A stretch of DNA of 64,000 nt from Gonocerus acuteangulatus (lineage: Eukaryota > Arthropoda > Insecta > Hemiptera > Coreidae), in contig OX328123.1 in NCBI GenBank assembly GCA_946811695.1, forward strand, positions 155,882,273 through 155,946,272. The letters run 5' to 3'. The translations under genes were made by a program, and so were the position numbers. A model generated the notes under the pieces. The model was given only the letters and a program-made list of their open reading frames with translations, was not told the DNA's origin and ran no database searches. Below, piece by piece: positions 10,685 to 21,713 of the stretch (positions within the stretch are counted from its first letter, which is position 1; the number at the start of each line of letters is the position of its first letter).

Positions 10685-11404
10685 TTGAAGTTGCCCCCAT
10701 ATTTAAACATATTAGGGGCAGAATTATATGCCATCCTACTTGCACTCAAAAATATTCCATCTACCCAACATAAACACATTATTATATACAGCGACTCATT
10801 GAGTTCACTACAATGCCTCCAGAACCTGTACACAACCCACCCACTATGTACTGAAATAAAAGATAAAATCCATGACTTACAGACACGACAGAAACATATA
10901 ACACTATCTTGGCTGCCTGGACATCAAGACCTCGGTCAAAACACAACTGCTGATAAACATGCTCGACTTGTGACAGAAGAACAGACATACCAACAATTTG
11001 ATTTATTTCATAATGACATTACTAGACATATCAGCAAAATTATACTAGACAAATGGCGACTTGACTGGCATACTGAGACTGACAATAAACTACGGACTAT
11101 TAAACGCACTATTTCGGACTGGTCATCATCGTACAGGAATTCACGCCGAGAAGAAGTAGTCCTTGCGAGGCTAAGAATCGGCCATACACGCATAACCCAT
11201 GAGTACCTGATGACAAAGACTGACAAACCAAAATGTAAACATTGTAACACAGACCTTACTGTAAAACATATATTAACAGACTGTCGGTTACGGACTAACT
11301 TGGACATTCCACATGACGTGACAGATATACTTTCTGAAGGCAGTCAATATATTGATACAATACTGACCTATTTGAAAAACAATAACATTTTCGACAAAAT
11401 ATAG
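10685..11404 (+). CDS. LINE fragment: RNase H domain and C-terminal Cys/His motif
   Basis: A 239-codon open frame starting inside an RNase H domain: AELYAILLAL, IIIYSDSLSSLQ with the second acidic residue, LSWLPGHQDLGQN and TADKHAR. The first catalytic block (TDGS) is lost by 5' truncation. A C-terminal CKHCNTDLTVKHILTDCR is the CCHC-like motif at the end of I/R1/LOA-type LINE ORF2 proteins. The 3' UTR runs to a short A-rich tail of AATA/TAAA units near 11757-11780. The absence of internal stops suggests a fairly recent insertion; a truncated copy cannot move by itself. The exact clade is uncertain. Confidence 0.85.
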   Translation: MKLPPYLNILGAELYAILLALKNIPSTQHKHIIIYSDSLSSLQCLQNLYTTHPLCTEIKDKIHDLQTRQKHITLSWLPGHQDLGQNTTADKHARLVTEEQTYQQFDLFHNDITRHISKIILDKWRLDWHTETDNKLRTIKRTISDWSSSYRNSRREEVVLARLRIGHTRITHEYLMTKTDKPKCKHCNTDLTVKHILTDCRLRTNLDIPHDVTDILSEGSQYIDTILTYLKNNNIFDKI

Positions 11405-11780
11405 ACTTCACATACAACCTGGGGCAAATGGTCACATAATCCTAAGAATTCCAATTCACTTCTTCTTACAATAAAATCACAGCGATACAGAATGATTTAT
11501 GCTTTACATTTTATTACCATCTCCTATTAATAACAAAATATTTCAGTGTTTATTTTATTTCTTTTTTTATAGATATATAGGTATATAATTATTTCTTTTA
11601 TTTCTCATTTATTTTCAACCTATTTGTTTTTAAATCTATCCAACTTAACATATCAACTCACATGGATGATTTTTTGGAGTGGCATCGATTGTTGGAGCAC
11701 CTACATCGGCCCACACTGAGGACTATATGCTTTTCGCCATAGAGGCTGAGCATTAACAAAATAAATAAATAAATAAATAA

Positions 11781-12191
11781 ATTTTTTGATTAATTAATTA
11801 GCATAGTAAAAACATTCTCAAGCGGTTTGATAAATGCGTGGCCATTTTATATGTTGTAAGTTCATCTAACGGCACACCGTCCAGCCGGTAGAGGTAGACG
11901 CGACGGTTAACCGACCGACCTCAACACCAGCTGCACTGCAAGCTGCATGCATTTTTAGCAAAGTGCACCAACTAAAGGGGTCATGTGATGAACTAAGCGT
12001 TGTTAGACGCCAATTCAAGGCCGTTTAATGGCTATATTATAGCCAACATTGTTATAGAAATTGGGACATTGTATTGACCCAGATAATGCGGAGGGGGCTT
12101 CGCTTTCTTTTTAGTCAATAGTTGAGGTTATATTGATGAAGTTATCTTTATTAAGTAGGTGAAAAGTAATGAATAAAACAAAAATTTAATT
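11781..12191. other. No gene recognised
   Basis: No convincing open frame or repeat. A GC-richer patch lies at 11880-11950. Confidence 0.35.
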
Positions 12192-12842
12192 TTAGGTCAG
12201 CCAATAAGTTCGTGCGCATTAAAAGCATGTATGGCACTCGCTATGACTCACTCATCAAAATTATTGAACGCGTATCGAAAAGATAGATATTTCAAATTTT
12301 GCAGGATGATATAAATTAGGGTGTATTAAATGAAAAAAAATCTAAAAATATAAAAAGTTGTGTTTGAATCCGGTCCCAGGTGGGCTGCTCGTTTTGACAC
12401 TTGTTCCTTCGGAAACCCATCATTCCTTCCAAAACCCATTATGTGGGGTATCAAATAAATCGTCTCGGTATGGACAACCTTAAAGTACTACAGGGAAAAC
12501 CCGAAAATACAGAAAACTTGGCCTTTCCCTAGGGCTTTTCGTAAACAGCTCGACACACTACCAAGCGTCATTTCCCCGCGTCAAATCACTCACGCCATGT
12601 TATGCTTTGGGAATTCGATATAGGAGAAAATACTGTTTCAGCTTCGAAAACTTGTACAAATATATGGCAAAAATTTCATAAATGCAATGGTGATTTGAAC
12701 GATTTCGAGCGGGTAACCGTAAGCTTGAAGACGAGCCTCGTACAGGTCAACCAACAGAGCTTTATGGCGAACACCAGCAGGCTACTGAAGAAGAAAATCT
12801 TGTTGTAACAGTCGAAGAGCTAGCAGAGAAACTTGGATCGAT
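12192..12842 (+). pseudogene. mariner element, 5' TIR and broken transposase N-terminus
   Basis: Begins with a mariner-like terminal sequence (TTAGGTCAGCCAATAAGTTC). At 12594-12840 fragments of a mariner helix-turn-helix DNA-binding region are readable: HVMLWEFDIGENTVSAS in one frame, then, after a shift near 12700, a stretch including LEDEPRTGQPTEL in another. The catalytic D,D34D region and right TIR are absent. The copy is cut at about 12842 by the 51-bp minisatellite. Confidence 0.7.
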
Positions 12843-12864
12843 GGGATGATCTAAGTCCTTTTTG

Positions 12865-13280
12865 AGCCCAGAGTCCTTTTTGATCTATAGAACTATTTCC
12901 AGCCCAGAGTCCTATTTGATCTATAGAACTATTTCCAGCTCCAATATTTCCAGCCCAGAGTCCTATTTGATCTATAGAACTATTTCCATCTTCAATATTT
13001 CCAGCCCAGAGTCCTATTTGATCTATAGAACTATTTCCATCTTCAATATTTCCAGCCCAGAGTCCTATTTGATCTATAGAACTATTTCCAGCTTCAATAT
13101 TTCCTGCCCAGAGTCCTATTTGATCTATAGAACTATTTCCATCTTCAATATTTCCAGCCCAGAGTCCTATTTGATCTTTAGAACTATTTCCAGCTTCAAT
13201 ATTTCCAACCCAGAGTCCTATTTGATCTATAGAACTATTTCCAGCTTCAATATTTCCAACCCAGAGTCCTATTTGATGTA
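12865..13280 (+). repeat. 51-bp minisatellite
   Basis: Eight to nine units built on AGCCCAGAGTCCTATTTGAT with CTATAGAACTATTTCC. Starts at 12901, 12952, 13003, 13054, 13105, 13156, 13207 and 13258 are spaced exactly 51 bp; a 36-bp short unit starts at 12865. As 51 is a multiple of three, both strands stay open by chance; I do not call a protein. Confidence 0.93.
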
Positions 13281-13730
13281 AAGAACTAACATAAAAAACT
13301 AAGAACAGTAAGACAGTTAAGAGTTGCAAGTCCCGAATTAATTAAGCTCTGTACGAAAAACAAAAATTTCTACTTAAAAGCCCAGGAAACCTGCACTTTT
13401 TGTAAGCAAGTAATCTCTGTTCCACTTCCTTCTCTACTGTGAAAACCTAATAGAAAACAGACACAAATATTTACAATCATTTCTCTCTGCGCCAAGTGAT
13501 GTACACAAAATACAAGAGATACTTCAAATAGATAACACAGAGAAACTTAACAAGATCTACTGCTTCATAATGTCAGCATGCAATTCACTCGATTCCTTAA
13601 ACAATGACGATCCACTCACCAATCAACATCTAGGACTAAAGATATTTATGCCTAGTTCAATTAATTGCTTTTTTTTTCCTTTTCTTCTTCTACTATTCAT
13701 CAAGTTTTTTTTTATTTATTATTTTTTTTA
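13281..13730. other. Unassigned, possible retroelement 3' remnant
   Basis: Short open stretches and an oligo-T/oligo-A-rich region; a CTFCK-like snippet near 13395 could be an old LINE C-terminus, but this is weak. Confidence 0.25.
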
Positions 13731-13864
13731 CGAACTCATTCAAGCGTTTAATATTAGAATCCTATGTACCAAGTTTCGTGGGGTATAAACAAAAACTCTA
13801 GCGAAAATTCCGTCATGAGTGTAACCTCAATAACTACTTTTCTTCGGAGGAGAGTGCTAAAAAA
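13731..13864 (+). mobile_element. Family B Helentron-like element, 3' end
   Basis: Contains the family B blocks ACCAAGTTTCGTG, AAAATTCCGTCATGAGTG and the terminal hairpin ACTTTTCTTCGGAGGAGAGT followed by GCTAAAA. The (TA)n section is missing. A poly(A) tract of about 40 bp lies shortly downstream at 13997-14036, belonging to another, unresolved insertion. Confidence 0.65.
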
Positions 13865-13996
13865 TCAGACTCCATGAGGACGACCACCAGAAAGATCCAA
13901 TCTAAGAATGTTTACTAGTTCTTATAAACAACAACAAATATCATTTTCATTTTGGACCAAAACAATTACTTTTTTACACAAATGGAAAATAAATAA

Positions 13997-14038
<42 letters not shown>

Positions 14039-14054
14039 ATTAAAATAAAAGGCG

Positions 14055-14340
14055 TCAGGCTGCAGGTTCTCCTAGATGGTAATTCTTGGCACCAGAAGAG
14101 GGAGCCAGTTTGTCGTGGTATCTCCTGGTCAATTCTTCTATAAGAAATGCGAGAGGATCAACTCCCAGTTCCCGATGGAGCAAGCTGTTTCGAACAAGGG
14201 GCGTTGGCTGCAATCCGTCTTTTGATGTTCGTCGTGTTTGTTCCATACCACACAGGGCAGGCGTAAATCAGTATTGGGAGGATCATGGTCTTGTAAAGGA
14301 GTGTAATTAGTGAAGGCCGGAGTGATGTTTTTCTGTTCAT
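14055..14340 (-). pseudogene. Jockey-like LINE C-terminal fragment
   Basis: On the minus strand two frames read TLLYKTMILPILIYACPVWYG and then VRNSLLHRELGVDPLAFLIE and ELTRRYHDKL, which are consecutive pieces of a Jockey-type ORF2 C-terminus. The link between them is deleted and frame-shifted. No 3' tail was identified. Confidence 0.75.
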
Positions 14341-14684
14341 CAGTGATTACAGTTTTGAAAGTCTAGTGTGTGTCTGTCGTAATTTTATATCAATGTGTAG
14401 TTTCCGAGTAAACTTATAAACATTAACTAATTAAATTGTTTAAATTAAGCATATGATATAGTAACTTCTAAATCCACGCTTAAGATGAAGAGCTGATGAT
14501 GTGGGTGGCCGTGGCTGAAGGATAGAATCCAGAGTTTGATGAGGTCATATGGAGCAGATGTTAGAGATACAGTAATTGACCTCATTGGCCCCATAGAAGT
14601 CAGCTGGACACGTGTTCATCGCGGCATATATCTCTATGTAAACTTACAAGCCTTCATCGTACAGAACAGAATATTATCCACCTC
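14341..14684. other. No gene recognised
   Basis: AT-rich DNA leading up to the hAT MITE. No repeat or coding signal that I can support. Confidence 0.35.
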
Positions 14685-14692
14685 CTCTCAGG

Positions 14693-15632
14693 CAGAGATG
14701 GGCATTATTTTATTTATAAATAAAAATACGAATTTATTCGTACTTCATATATTTATGAATACGAATATAAATAAATTCGTACTTCATATATTTTTGAATA
14801 CGAATATAAATAAATTCGTATTCATAAGTGTGAATACGAATTTATTTTTATTCACATGTATTAAATATAAAAATATAAATAAAATTTTATTCGCAAATTT
14901 TTCTGCGAATACAAATAAATTCACAGAAAAAATTGTAAATAATCACAAAAAATGTGAATATTTACAAAAAATCAAGTAATTACAAAAAAAAAAATCACAT
15001 AAAAATATACGAATAAAAATTTATTCACATTATAATTTGTGAATAAAAATTTATTCACAGTAAAATTCGCAAATAAATTATGAATTTGAAAGTTATTGAA
15101 GGTGATTTTTTTTTAATTCGTTTAACGTCTAGGTTATTAGCGCCTAGATTTTACCCCGAGTCCACCGTGGAACCACCAGCCATGCTGCAGGGACATAGTT
15201 TGTTATCTGTCCCTCCATAAAAAAAAACAAAAAAAAAAACACCTTCAATAACTTTCGTAATATCATCTTAATACGAATAAATACATAATTTATTTGCGAA
15301 TTTTATTGTGAATAAATTTTTATTCACAAATCATAATGTGAATAAATTTTTATTCGTATATTTTAATGTGATTTTTTTTCGTAATCACTTGATTTTTTGT
15401 AAATATTCACATTTTTTGTGATTATTTACAATTTTTTCTGTGAATTTAATTGTATTCGCAGGAAAATTTGCGAATAAAATTTTATTTGTATTTCTATATT
15501 TAATATATGTGAATAAAAATAAATCCGTATTCACACTGATGAATACGAATTTATTTATATTCGTATTCACAAATATATGAAGTACGAATAAATTCGTATT
15601 TTTATTTATAAGTAAAATTATGCCCATCTCTG
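14693..15632. mobile_element. Foldback hAT MITE with perfect 8-bp target duplication
   Basis: Starts CAGAGATGGGCA and ends TGCCCATCTCTG. Both ends are bordered by CTCTCAGG (14685-14692 and 15633-15640), a perfect 8-bp duplication as expected of hAT transposition. The two arms, about 14693-15090 and 15255-15632, are long imperfect inverted repeats made of AATACGAATAAATTCG-like modules, so a single strand could fold into a hairpin of almost 1 kb. The centre (15105-15241) is non-palindromic, partly GC-richer (GCGCCTAGATTTTACCCCGA) and ends A-rich; it may be a small SINE-like insertion. No transposase is encoded; similar open frames on the two strands are just the two arms. Confidence 0.88.
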
Positions 15633-15640
15633 CTCTCAGG

Positions 15641-16043
15641 ATGTAGCGATAATCCTCCATAAATACAATATTTTTTTTTATGTTAAAATGTCTTTTCAAA
15701 TTATTTGTTTAAATTACTGAAGGGCCAGCTGGTAAATATAGACTGTTAAATGATTCAATGGTATGACCTAAAATGTCCGTCACGAATGAGCTGCGTAACT
15801 AAGCACTTAAATAATTTGCTTAAAGAAAACAAAATCCCTATCCTGGTTAGAATAGGGTGGTGACCTACAGATAACCCGTCCAAAAATTCTCCGTTAGGGT
15901 CATTCCATTTCAAATCAACACAATTTTCAGACTTTATATTGCATTTGATTTTCATGATTTTTGGTATTCAGTAATATATCAAAGACTTATGAAGAAATAC
16001 CAAAGTTCTGTTATTTAGGACAATTATTTTTGAAGATATTAAT
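15641..16043. other. Unassigned, with a family B 5' tip at 15775-15815
   Basis: TGTCCGTCACGAATGAGCTG followed by CGTAACTAAGCACTT matches the 5' tip of family B (see 60374). The remainder shows no recognised feature. Confidence 0.45.
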
Positions 16044-16225
16044 GCCAACGGCCATAGCCACGTTGAATACACCGGTTCCCGTATATCACCGAAGTTAAGC
16101 AACGTCGGGCGTGGTCAGTACATGAATGGGTGACCACGTGCTGTTCGAATTATAAAAGGATGGCAACCTATAGATAGCCCGGCGCTAATGGTCAAGTTGT
16201 AGATGCGCCGTAAAAATAAAAAAAA
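16044..16225 (+). mobile_element. 5S-rRNA-derived SINE
   Basis: About 105 bp of 5S-like sequence (GCCAACGGCCATAGCCACGT, GAAGTTAAGCAACGTCGGGC, GAATGGGTGACCACGTG) that includes the internal promoter region. It is followed by a non-5S tail (GGCAACCTATAG, CCCGGCGCTAAT, GTAGATGCGCCGTAAAA) and an A-rich end. A 5S head with an unrelated tail is the SINE3 arrangement. Substitutions and the missing 5S 3' end argue against a functional 5S gene. Confidence 0.82.
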
Positions 16226-16397
16226 TATATATTAATTCTAAATTTTTCACATTGCTGTGAAGTGATGACGAAGTAGGACAGGAATCCCCGTTTTCTGTAC
16301 AGTCAATGTCAGGGGATTTTCATTCCATTTCAGCATTCCAATCATGGTACCATAAAGTAATCATCATTACATTTTATTAATTTAATAGATTAATAGA

Positions 16398-16575
16398 ATG
16401 CACCGGTTACCGTCGATCACCGTTGAGTTAAGCAACGTCAGCGTGGTCAGTACCTGAATGGGTACCGACCACGTGCTTTTGGCATTATAAAAGGGTGGCA
16501 ACTTATAGTCAGCCCGGCGGTAATAGCCCAAGTGTTGATACGTCGTTGAACACACAGACAACAACAACAACAAAA
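16398..16575 (+). mobile_element. 5S-rRNA-derived SINE, second copy
   Basis: Truncated and more diverged 5S-like head (CACCGGTTACCGTCGATCAC, GTTAAGCAACGTCAGCGTGG) with the same type of tail (AAAGGGTGGCAACTTATAG, CAGCCCGGCGGTAATAGCCC), ending in ACAACAACAACAAAAATA. Same orientation as the copy at 16044. Confidence 0.75.
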
Positions 16576-16821
16576 ATAGTGCCCTGCATACTTGATAGCA
16601 AAATTAGTAATTAAAACATAAAATTAAACTGATACGGTAAGTTATTTACAGAGCACGTCTATTTCTGAAGCCCAGTATCTCCTGATCCCATTGAGATCCC
16701 AAGATAGAATTTCGATATATGTATTAAGACATTACAAACTATAATAATAATCAACACCCCTAGTGGTAGAAGTGAGAAGTCACAGAGGCACTCCTTAAGC
16801 CAAGTACACACTGAGACTCAA

Positions 16822-16904
16822 AGTTGCGGGACATTGTTGCGGGACACTGGGAGCTGTCCCGCAACAATGTTGCGCGTCAGTTTCGGGGCTGTCCCGCAAC
16901 TCTT
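16822..16904. repeat. Small GC-rich inverted repeat
   Basis: AGTTGCGGGACATTGTTGCG at the left is complementary to GTCCCGCAACAATG and GTCCCGCAACT at the right. It may be a small MITE; ends and duplication are not resolved. Confidence 0.5.
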
Positions 16905-17718
16905 TAGTAATTTCGTTCCGAAGTAACCTCCCCCCTCCTAATGAACGGATTTAGATTTTTACAACGTATTTTTCTCTTTAGATGACCACAACGAATGCCG
17001 AGTTTCGTTGAAATATACAAAAACTACTGCTGGCATGGTAAAATTAGTGTTTTGGGTCCGGGGTAAGCCCCCCCCCCTTCCGGTGGACCGAGTTTGGTGG
17101 TTAACGAACTCGTTCAATCGTTTGTTAATTGAACGCTACATACGAAGTTTCGTGACGAAAAAACAATTTCAATTATTAATTTTGTAATTAATTTCCTTCC
17201 AAAGTTTTGTGCATGCGTGGTAGTACACTACGTAATAAATACACTAAGCTTAACATTTTCATCTATCGATCTTGATAGAATTCAATTCAAACATAGTACA
17301 AAGTAACACCCCCCCCCCCTTCAAATAGAACGATTTAGTTCATTTTCACAAAACTTCTTTTTTATTAGATAGCCAGGACGTATAAAGAGTTTCGTAACAA
17401 TACAACAGAAATTACGACCGGTATAAGGAAATTAGTGATTTCTGTCCGGAGTAAACCCCTCCCTTCCAGGCTACCGATTTAGTTTATTTTTACAACAATT
17501 TTTTCTCTTCAGTTGACCACAACGAATACCGAGTTTCGTTGAAATATGACAAACATTACGGCTAGTATTGACAAATAACTACTTTGGCTCCAGAGTAAAC
17601 CCTCCCTCCGGATGGACCGATTTTGTTGGTTAACGAACACGTTCAATCGTTTGATGGGGGAATACTATATACCAAGTTTCGTGACGAAAAAATAAAAACT
17701 CTGGCCTGTGTCGTCTTA

Positions 17719-17782
<64 letters not shown>

Positions 17783-17879
17783 TCAAAACGGAATTTTTTT
17801 AAAATTTCTTCAAATCATTATCGATCCTACCTAGTAGACACCGAAAATGACCCCAGTTAAAATTTATATATATAAATAT

Positions 17880-17965
<86 letters not shown>
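16905..17965. mobile_element. Family B Helentron-like elements, two opposed parts
   Basis: A plus-strand body at 16905-17722 with repeated sub-modules (ACGAATGCCGAGTTTCGTTG, GGTTAACGAACTCGTTC, GTTTCGTGACGAAAAAAC) runs into (TA)n at 17724-17779. It is joined to a minus-strand 3' section (CATTATCGATCCTACCTAGT, GACACCGAAAATGACCCC) and a second TA-rich array at 17866-17964. The body consists of about four diverged units ending in AGTAAACCC-type C-runs. Confidence 0.7.
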
Positions 17966-17966
<1 letters not shown>

Positions 17967-18039
17967 ACAACCGTTGTTGAAGTCATATATAAAGAGAAAC
18001 AATTAATACTGATTAGTGCTTATTTTTTGATATAACGCA

Positions 18040-18370
18040 TGATATTGATGAAGATTTAACGAAATTAAATAAAATTCTGAATGAATTAAAAACTAAAGAT
18101 ATAATTATAGCAGTTGATAGTAATGCTAGATCGAAAATTTGGCATGATAGTATTACTAATAAAAGAGGAAGACGACTGGAAAATTTCATTGTTTTAAAAA
18201 AACTTAACAATATTAAATGAAAATCAAAATTAGCCAACTTTTGATGGCCCACGTGGGCAAAGTAATATAGATTTAACTTTAATAACACCAAACCTCATAA
18301 ATAAAATAAATAATTGGAGAATTTCAACTTCAGAAAACTTTTCAGATCATTTATCAATTAAATAGAACTT
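18040..18370 (+). pseudogene. LINE endonuclease (EEP) domain remnant
   Basis: Readable as IIIAVDSNARSKIWHD followed by NKRGRRLENFIV, the endonuclease/exonuclease/phosphatase motif of LINE ORF2 (D-x-NA-x-S..W). After a frameshift near 18210 further pieces correspond to the DGP-GQSNIDLTL and SDHLS blocks. Stops show it is dead. It is the upstream part of the LINE continuing to 21334. Confidence 0.75.
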
Positions 18371-18512
18371 TGCTTTTAAACAAATAAAAACCAAAATAAA
18401 AGATATAGGATTAGTATATAGTACTAGAAATGCAAATTGGGATTTATTTCAAAATAATTTATTTGCAGAAATCTGTAAGGAATTTAAAATAAATGAAAAT
18501 ATAGAAACTAAT

Positions 18513-19619
18513 ATGATTCAATTTTTAATAAGTAATAACTTAAATATAACATTGAATAAATTTTCCAAAGTCATTTCGAAAGCCTGTAATAAGACTTTTA
18601 AAATTAGAAATTACCAAAAAAATAATACTAAAACTCGCTTTAATCCGAAACCTTGGTGGGATGAAAATTTGACTACTCTTCGAAAAGAGACAAAGAAATT
18701 AAGGAAAATATATCAAACAACAACATGTAATGAATCTTTGAGACAGGAAAGAAAACAAGCCTATTTAGAAACAAAACACATCTATGAAAAAAACATTAGA
18801 GCTAATAAAATAAAATCATGGAAAGAATTTTGCAATAATATAAGTCCTTGTAATCCATGGACATGGCCTTACAAATATGCTAATGGAAAATTACATGAAC
18901 AATTTACACTTAATACAACAAAGAAACATGACGATTCATACACAAATAATACAACAGAAACATACCAATATATACTCGACTCACTCATTAAAACAGACAA
19001 CTTACAAAATGATAATGAAATACACAAAACAATTCGCAATAATATACCAACAGACCTACAGACACATGACGACCTACAATTAACCGATTCAGAAATTAGT
19101 TATATTATTCAAAATTTAAAAAGAAATAAATCCCCAGGTATAGATGGAATTACAGGAGAAATATTCAAAAATATATATAGTTGTTTTCCAGTTTTCATCA
19201 ATGAATTATACAAAAACTCTTTCAAATTTGGTATTTTCCCCAAAATATGGAAAAAGTCTAAAGTAATTCTTCTAAATAAACCCGGGAAATGCAAAAATGA
19301 TATTTCATCGATTCGACCCATTTCTTTAATTCCTACAGCTGGTAAAGTCTTGGAAAAAATAATTCATTCCAGATTATCTCATTATTTGTACTCAAACTCG
19401 CTCTTACATAGCAATCAATTTGGATTTACCTCTCAAAAATCAACAATAGATGCATTACACAGTACACTACAATTCATATCTGAAGCCAAAAACACTAAAT
19501 CACATACAGTTCTCATATCATTAGATATTAAAGGAGCATTTGATAATGCATGGTGGCCATCAATTTTAAATTCTTTAGCAAATTCAAATTGCCCTAACAA
19601 TATATATATAGATCTGTGA
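18513..19619 (+). CDS. LINE ORF2 segment: RT N-terminal half (I/R1 group)
   Basis: A 368-codon frame with a linker region (WWDENLTTLRKETKKLRK) and the RT palm: LKRNKSPGIDGITGEIFKN, KKSKVILLNKPGK, SIRPISLIPTAGKVLEKII, NQFGFTSQKSTIDALH and motif A VLISLDIKGAFDNAWW. It ends by frameshift at about 19610 in a TATATATATA run, where the protein should continue into NNYLQGRQ. It is one LINE with the flanking pieces (18040-21334). Confidence 0.88.
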   Translation: MIQFLISNNLNITLNKFSKVISKACNKTFKIRNYQKNNTKTRFNPKPWWDENLTTLRKETKKLRKIYQTTTCNESLRQERKQAYLETKHIYEKNIRANKIKSWKEFCNNISPCNPWTWPYKYANGKLHEQFTLNTTKKHDDSYTNNTTETYQYILDSLIKTDNLQNDNEIHKTIRNNIPTDLQTHDDLQLTDSEISYIIQNLKRNKSPGIDGITGEIFKNIYSCFPVFINELYKNSFKFGIFPKIWKKSKVILLNKPGKCKNDISSIRPISLIPTAGKVLEKIIHSRLSHYLYSNSLLHSNQFGFTSQKSTIDALHSTLQFISEAKNTKSHTVLISLDIKGAFDNAWWPSILNSLANSNCPNNIYIDL

Positions 19620-20497
19620 ACAATTACTTACAAGGCAGACAATCCTTTATTATAACTCCAAATATGAAATTTCACAAATTTCAAACACTAGGAACGCCTC
19701 AGGGGTCTAGCCTTTCACCATTATTATGGAATCTAATTGTAAATAATTTGTTAAAGATAAAGTTACCTCCAGACACAACTATTTTAGCATATGCTGATAA
19801 CATATTAGTGCTAATTAAATCTAAAATATTCGAAAAACTACAAGTCAATATTAATGCAATTACAAATATTGTTGATAATTGGGCGAACCAGCATAAGTTA
19901 AAATTTAATATTCAAAAGTCATCTTTCATTATATTTACACATAAAAGAATCCACCCACAAATACACGTAAAATCACAAGGACAAAACATTCAACAGGCTG
20001 AAACATTGAAATATTTAGGAATAACTCTAGACAGAAAACTAAACTGGAATGCACACATTGACAGACTACAGACAAAATTATTAAAACTAGTAAATATTCT
20101 GACAATCGCTGCAAAGAATACATGGGGACTAAACACAGAAGCATTACATATATTGTATAAAGGAGCCATACTCCCATCATTAACCTATGCTATTAATATC
20201 TGGGAATCTGGACTTGCTAAAAAACACAATTTAATGAAATTACAACGAGTACAAAGATTGATGGCCATTAAAATGATAAAGGGTTTTAAAACAGTGTCGT
20301 ATGAAGCAGCCTGCGTCCTAGCGAAAATAGTTCCCATCGACTTAATTGCAAAACAATATACAGCACAATTTAAACTTCTCAAAACCTCAGAAAACATAAA
20401 CAATTTTAGAAATACTCAAATTGAAAAAGAATTGCAATGTGGCCTCACCCATCCGATTTTCCAATTTTTAAAAATCCTTGCAAAAATAACATCATAG
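19616..20497 (+). pseudogene. LINE ORF2 segment: RT C-terminal half, mutated active site
   Basis: Continues the previous segment in another frame: YLQGRQSF, motif B TLGTPQGSSLSPLLWNL, then AYADN in place of the AYADD catalytic motif (codon AAC at 19799-19801), then the thumb motif LKYLGITLDRKLNW and a LINE-type connector (ILPSLTYAINIWESGL). The second catalytic Asp of motif C is replaced by Asn, so RT activity is expected to be lost. A further frameshift near 20440 separates it from RNase H. Confidence 0.88.
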
Positions 20498-21334
20498 AAT
20501 TAACAATTTACACTGATGGAAGTAATGAAGGCAAAAACGTAGGCTGCGCATCAGTGGTATTTATTAACGACGAACCCACGAACGTACATAAATACAGACT
20601 GGGACAATACTGTACAAACATACAAGCAGAACAATACGCCGTACTTGAAAGTTTGCGACTAATAAAGACCAAATACAGACACTATAATAATGCAATTTTA
20701 TACACAGACAGCAAGACGACCTTACAAAAACTGAATAATCGTTCGGTACATGATTCACTAACAGAAGAAATAAGGAAACATGTGGATAAGAGGACATTCT
20801 GGAAATATGGGGAACGAATTAGCTGATAAAGCAGCTAAAGCTGCCGCGAAAAGTCCCCAGTTACCAGTTTGTTATGATAAGATATCGAAAAAACACTTAA
20901 AATATATATTACAAACTAAGACTATACAAACTTGGGAAAACCGCTGGACAAATACTAACAAAGGGACACACTTAAAACTATTCATACCACAAATTCAAAC
21001 ACATTTATCAAAAAAACAAACTATGACAGATTTTTACACAACACAACTTGTCACAGGACATGGCTCAATAAACTCGTACTTATACCGTTTCAAAATCACA
21101 AACAGAAACACTTGTCCATGCGACTTTCTTACAGAGCAAACTTACCAACACTTAATATACGACTGCCGACTACTAATACAGGAACGGACAAAATTACAAA
21201 CGACAATTATGAAACAAAACGGAGTCTGGCCGTCACCAGAAAAAACTCTGTTTATGTGCCATAATAAGGCGTTAAGAGAATTTGCTGAGCAGCTTTACAT
21301 GGCAATGGGAAGATTGAATCCCTATTACAAATAA
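20437..21334 (+). pseudogene. LINE ORF2 segment: RNase H and C-terminal Cys/His motif, frameshifted
   Basis: RNase H pieces IELTIYTDGSNEG, AEQYAVLESLRL and ILYTDSKTTLQ are in the frame ending at 20826. The last piece, WIRGHSGNMGNELADKAA, is in the frame 20780-21334, so a frameshift lies near 20790. The C-terminal CPCDFLTEQTYQHLIYDC is the CCHC-like motif of I/R1-type ORF2. An AT-rich 3' UTR follows. Three frameshifts plus the RT mutation show an inactive copy; a short relative is at 56641-56782. Confidence 0.87.
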
Positions 21335-21648
21335 AATGGTATTAAGCATTTTATGTGCTAGTACTAAAATTTAATTTTTTCTAATTTTATATCTTCTATA
21401 TTATTCATGTTTTTGTTTTACTTCATTTTTATATTCTGTTCTTTTGTTAATTTTCTCCATTTGTAGTATTTTGTATAGTTATAGTTTATAAACTTTTAAA
21501 TTTTAACTAAAACTAATAATATGTTTTTAAAGAAACAAAATATGTTAACATACAAATGCAAGTGATATGCTGATTGTTGCATGAGACTTGCAGACAAAAA
21601 TAAACTCCCTTCTTGCAGGGTTACTGTAAGGAGGAAACAAATAATATA

Positions 21649-21713
<65 letters not shown>

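Noticed and set aside
12862..13329. Repeat proteins on both strands of the 51-bp array
   Set aside because: Both strands are open only because 51 is divisible by three; units are a plain minisatellite.
16044..16160. Functional 5S rRNA gene
   Set aside because: Several substitutions, missing conserved 3' end and fusion to a SINE tail; a second diverged copy lies nearby in the same form.
16797..16904. piggyBac-type element starting at TTAAGCCAAGTACACACTG
   Set aside because: A TTAA precedes the GC-rich inverted repeat, but no second TTAA or matching end is found on the other side.
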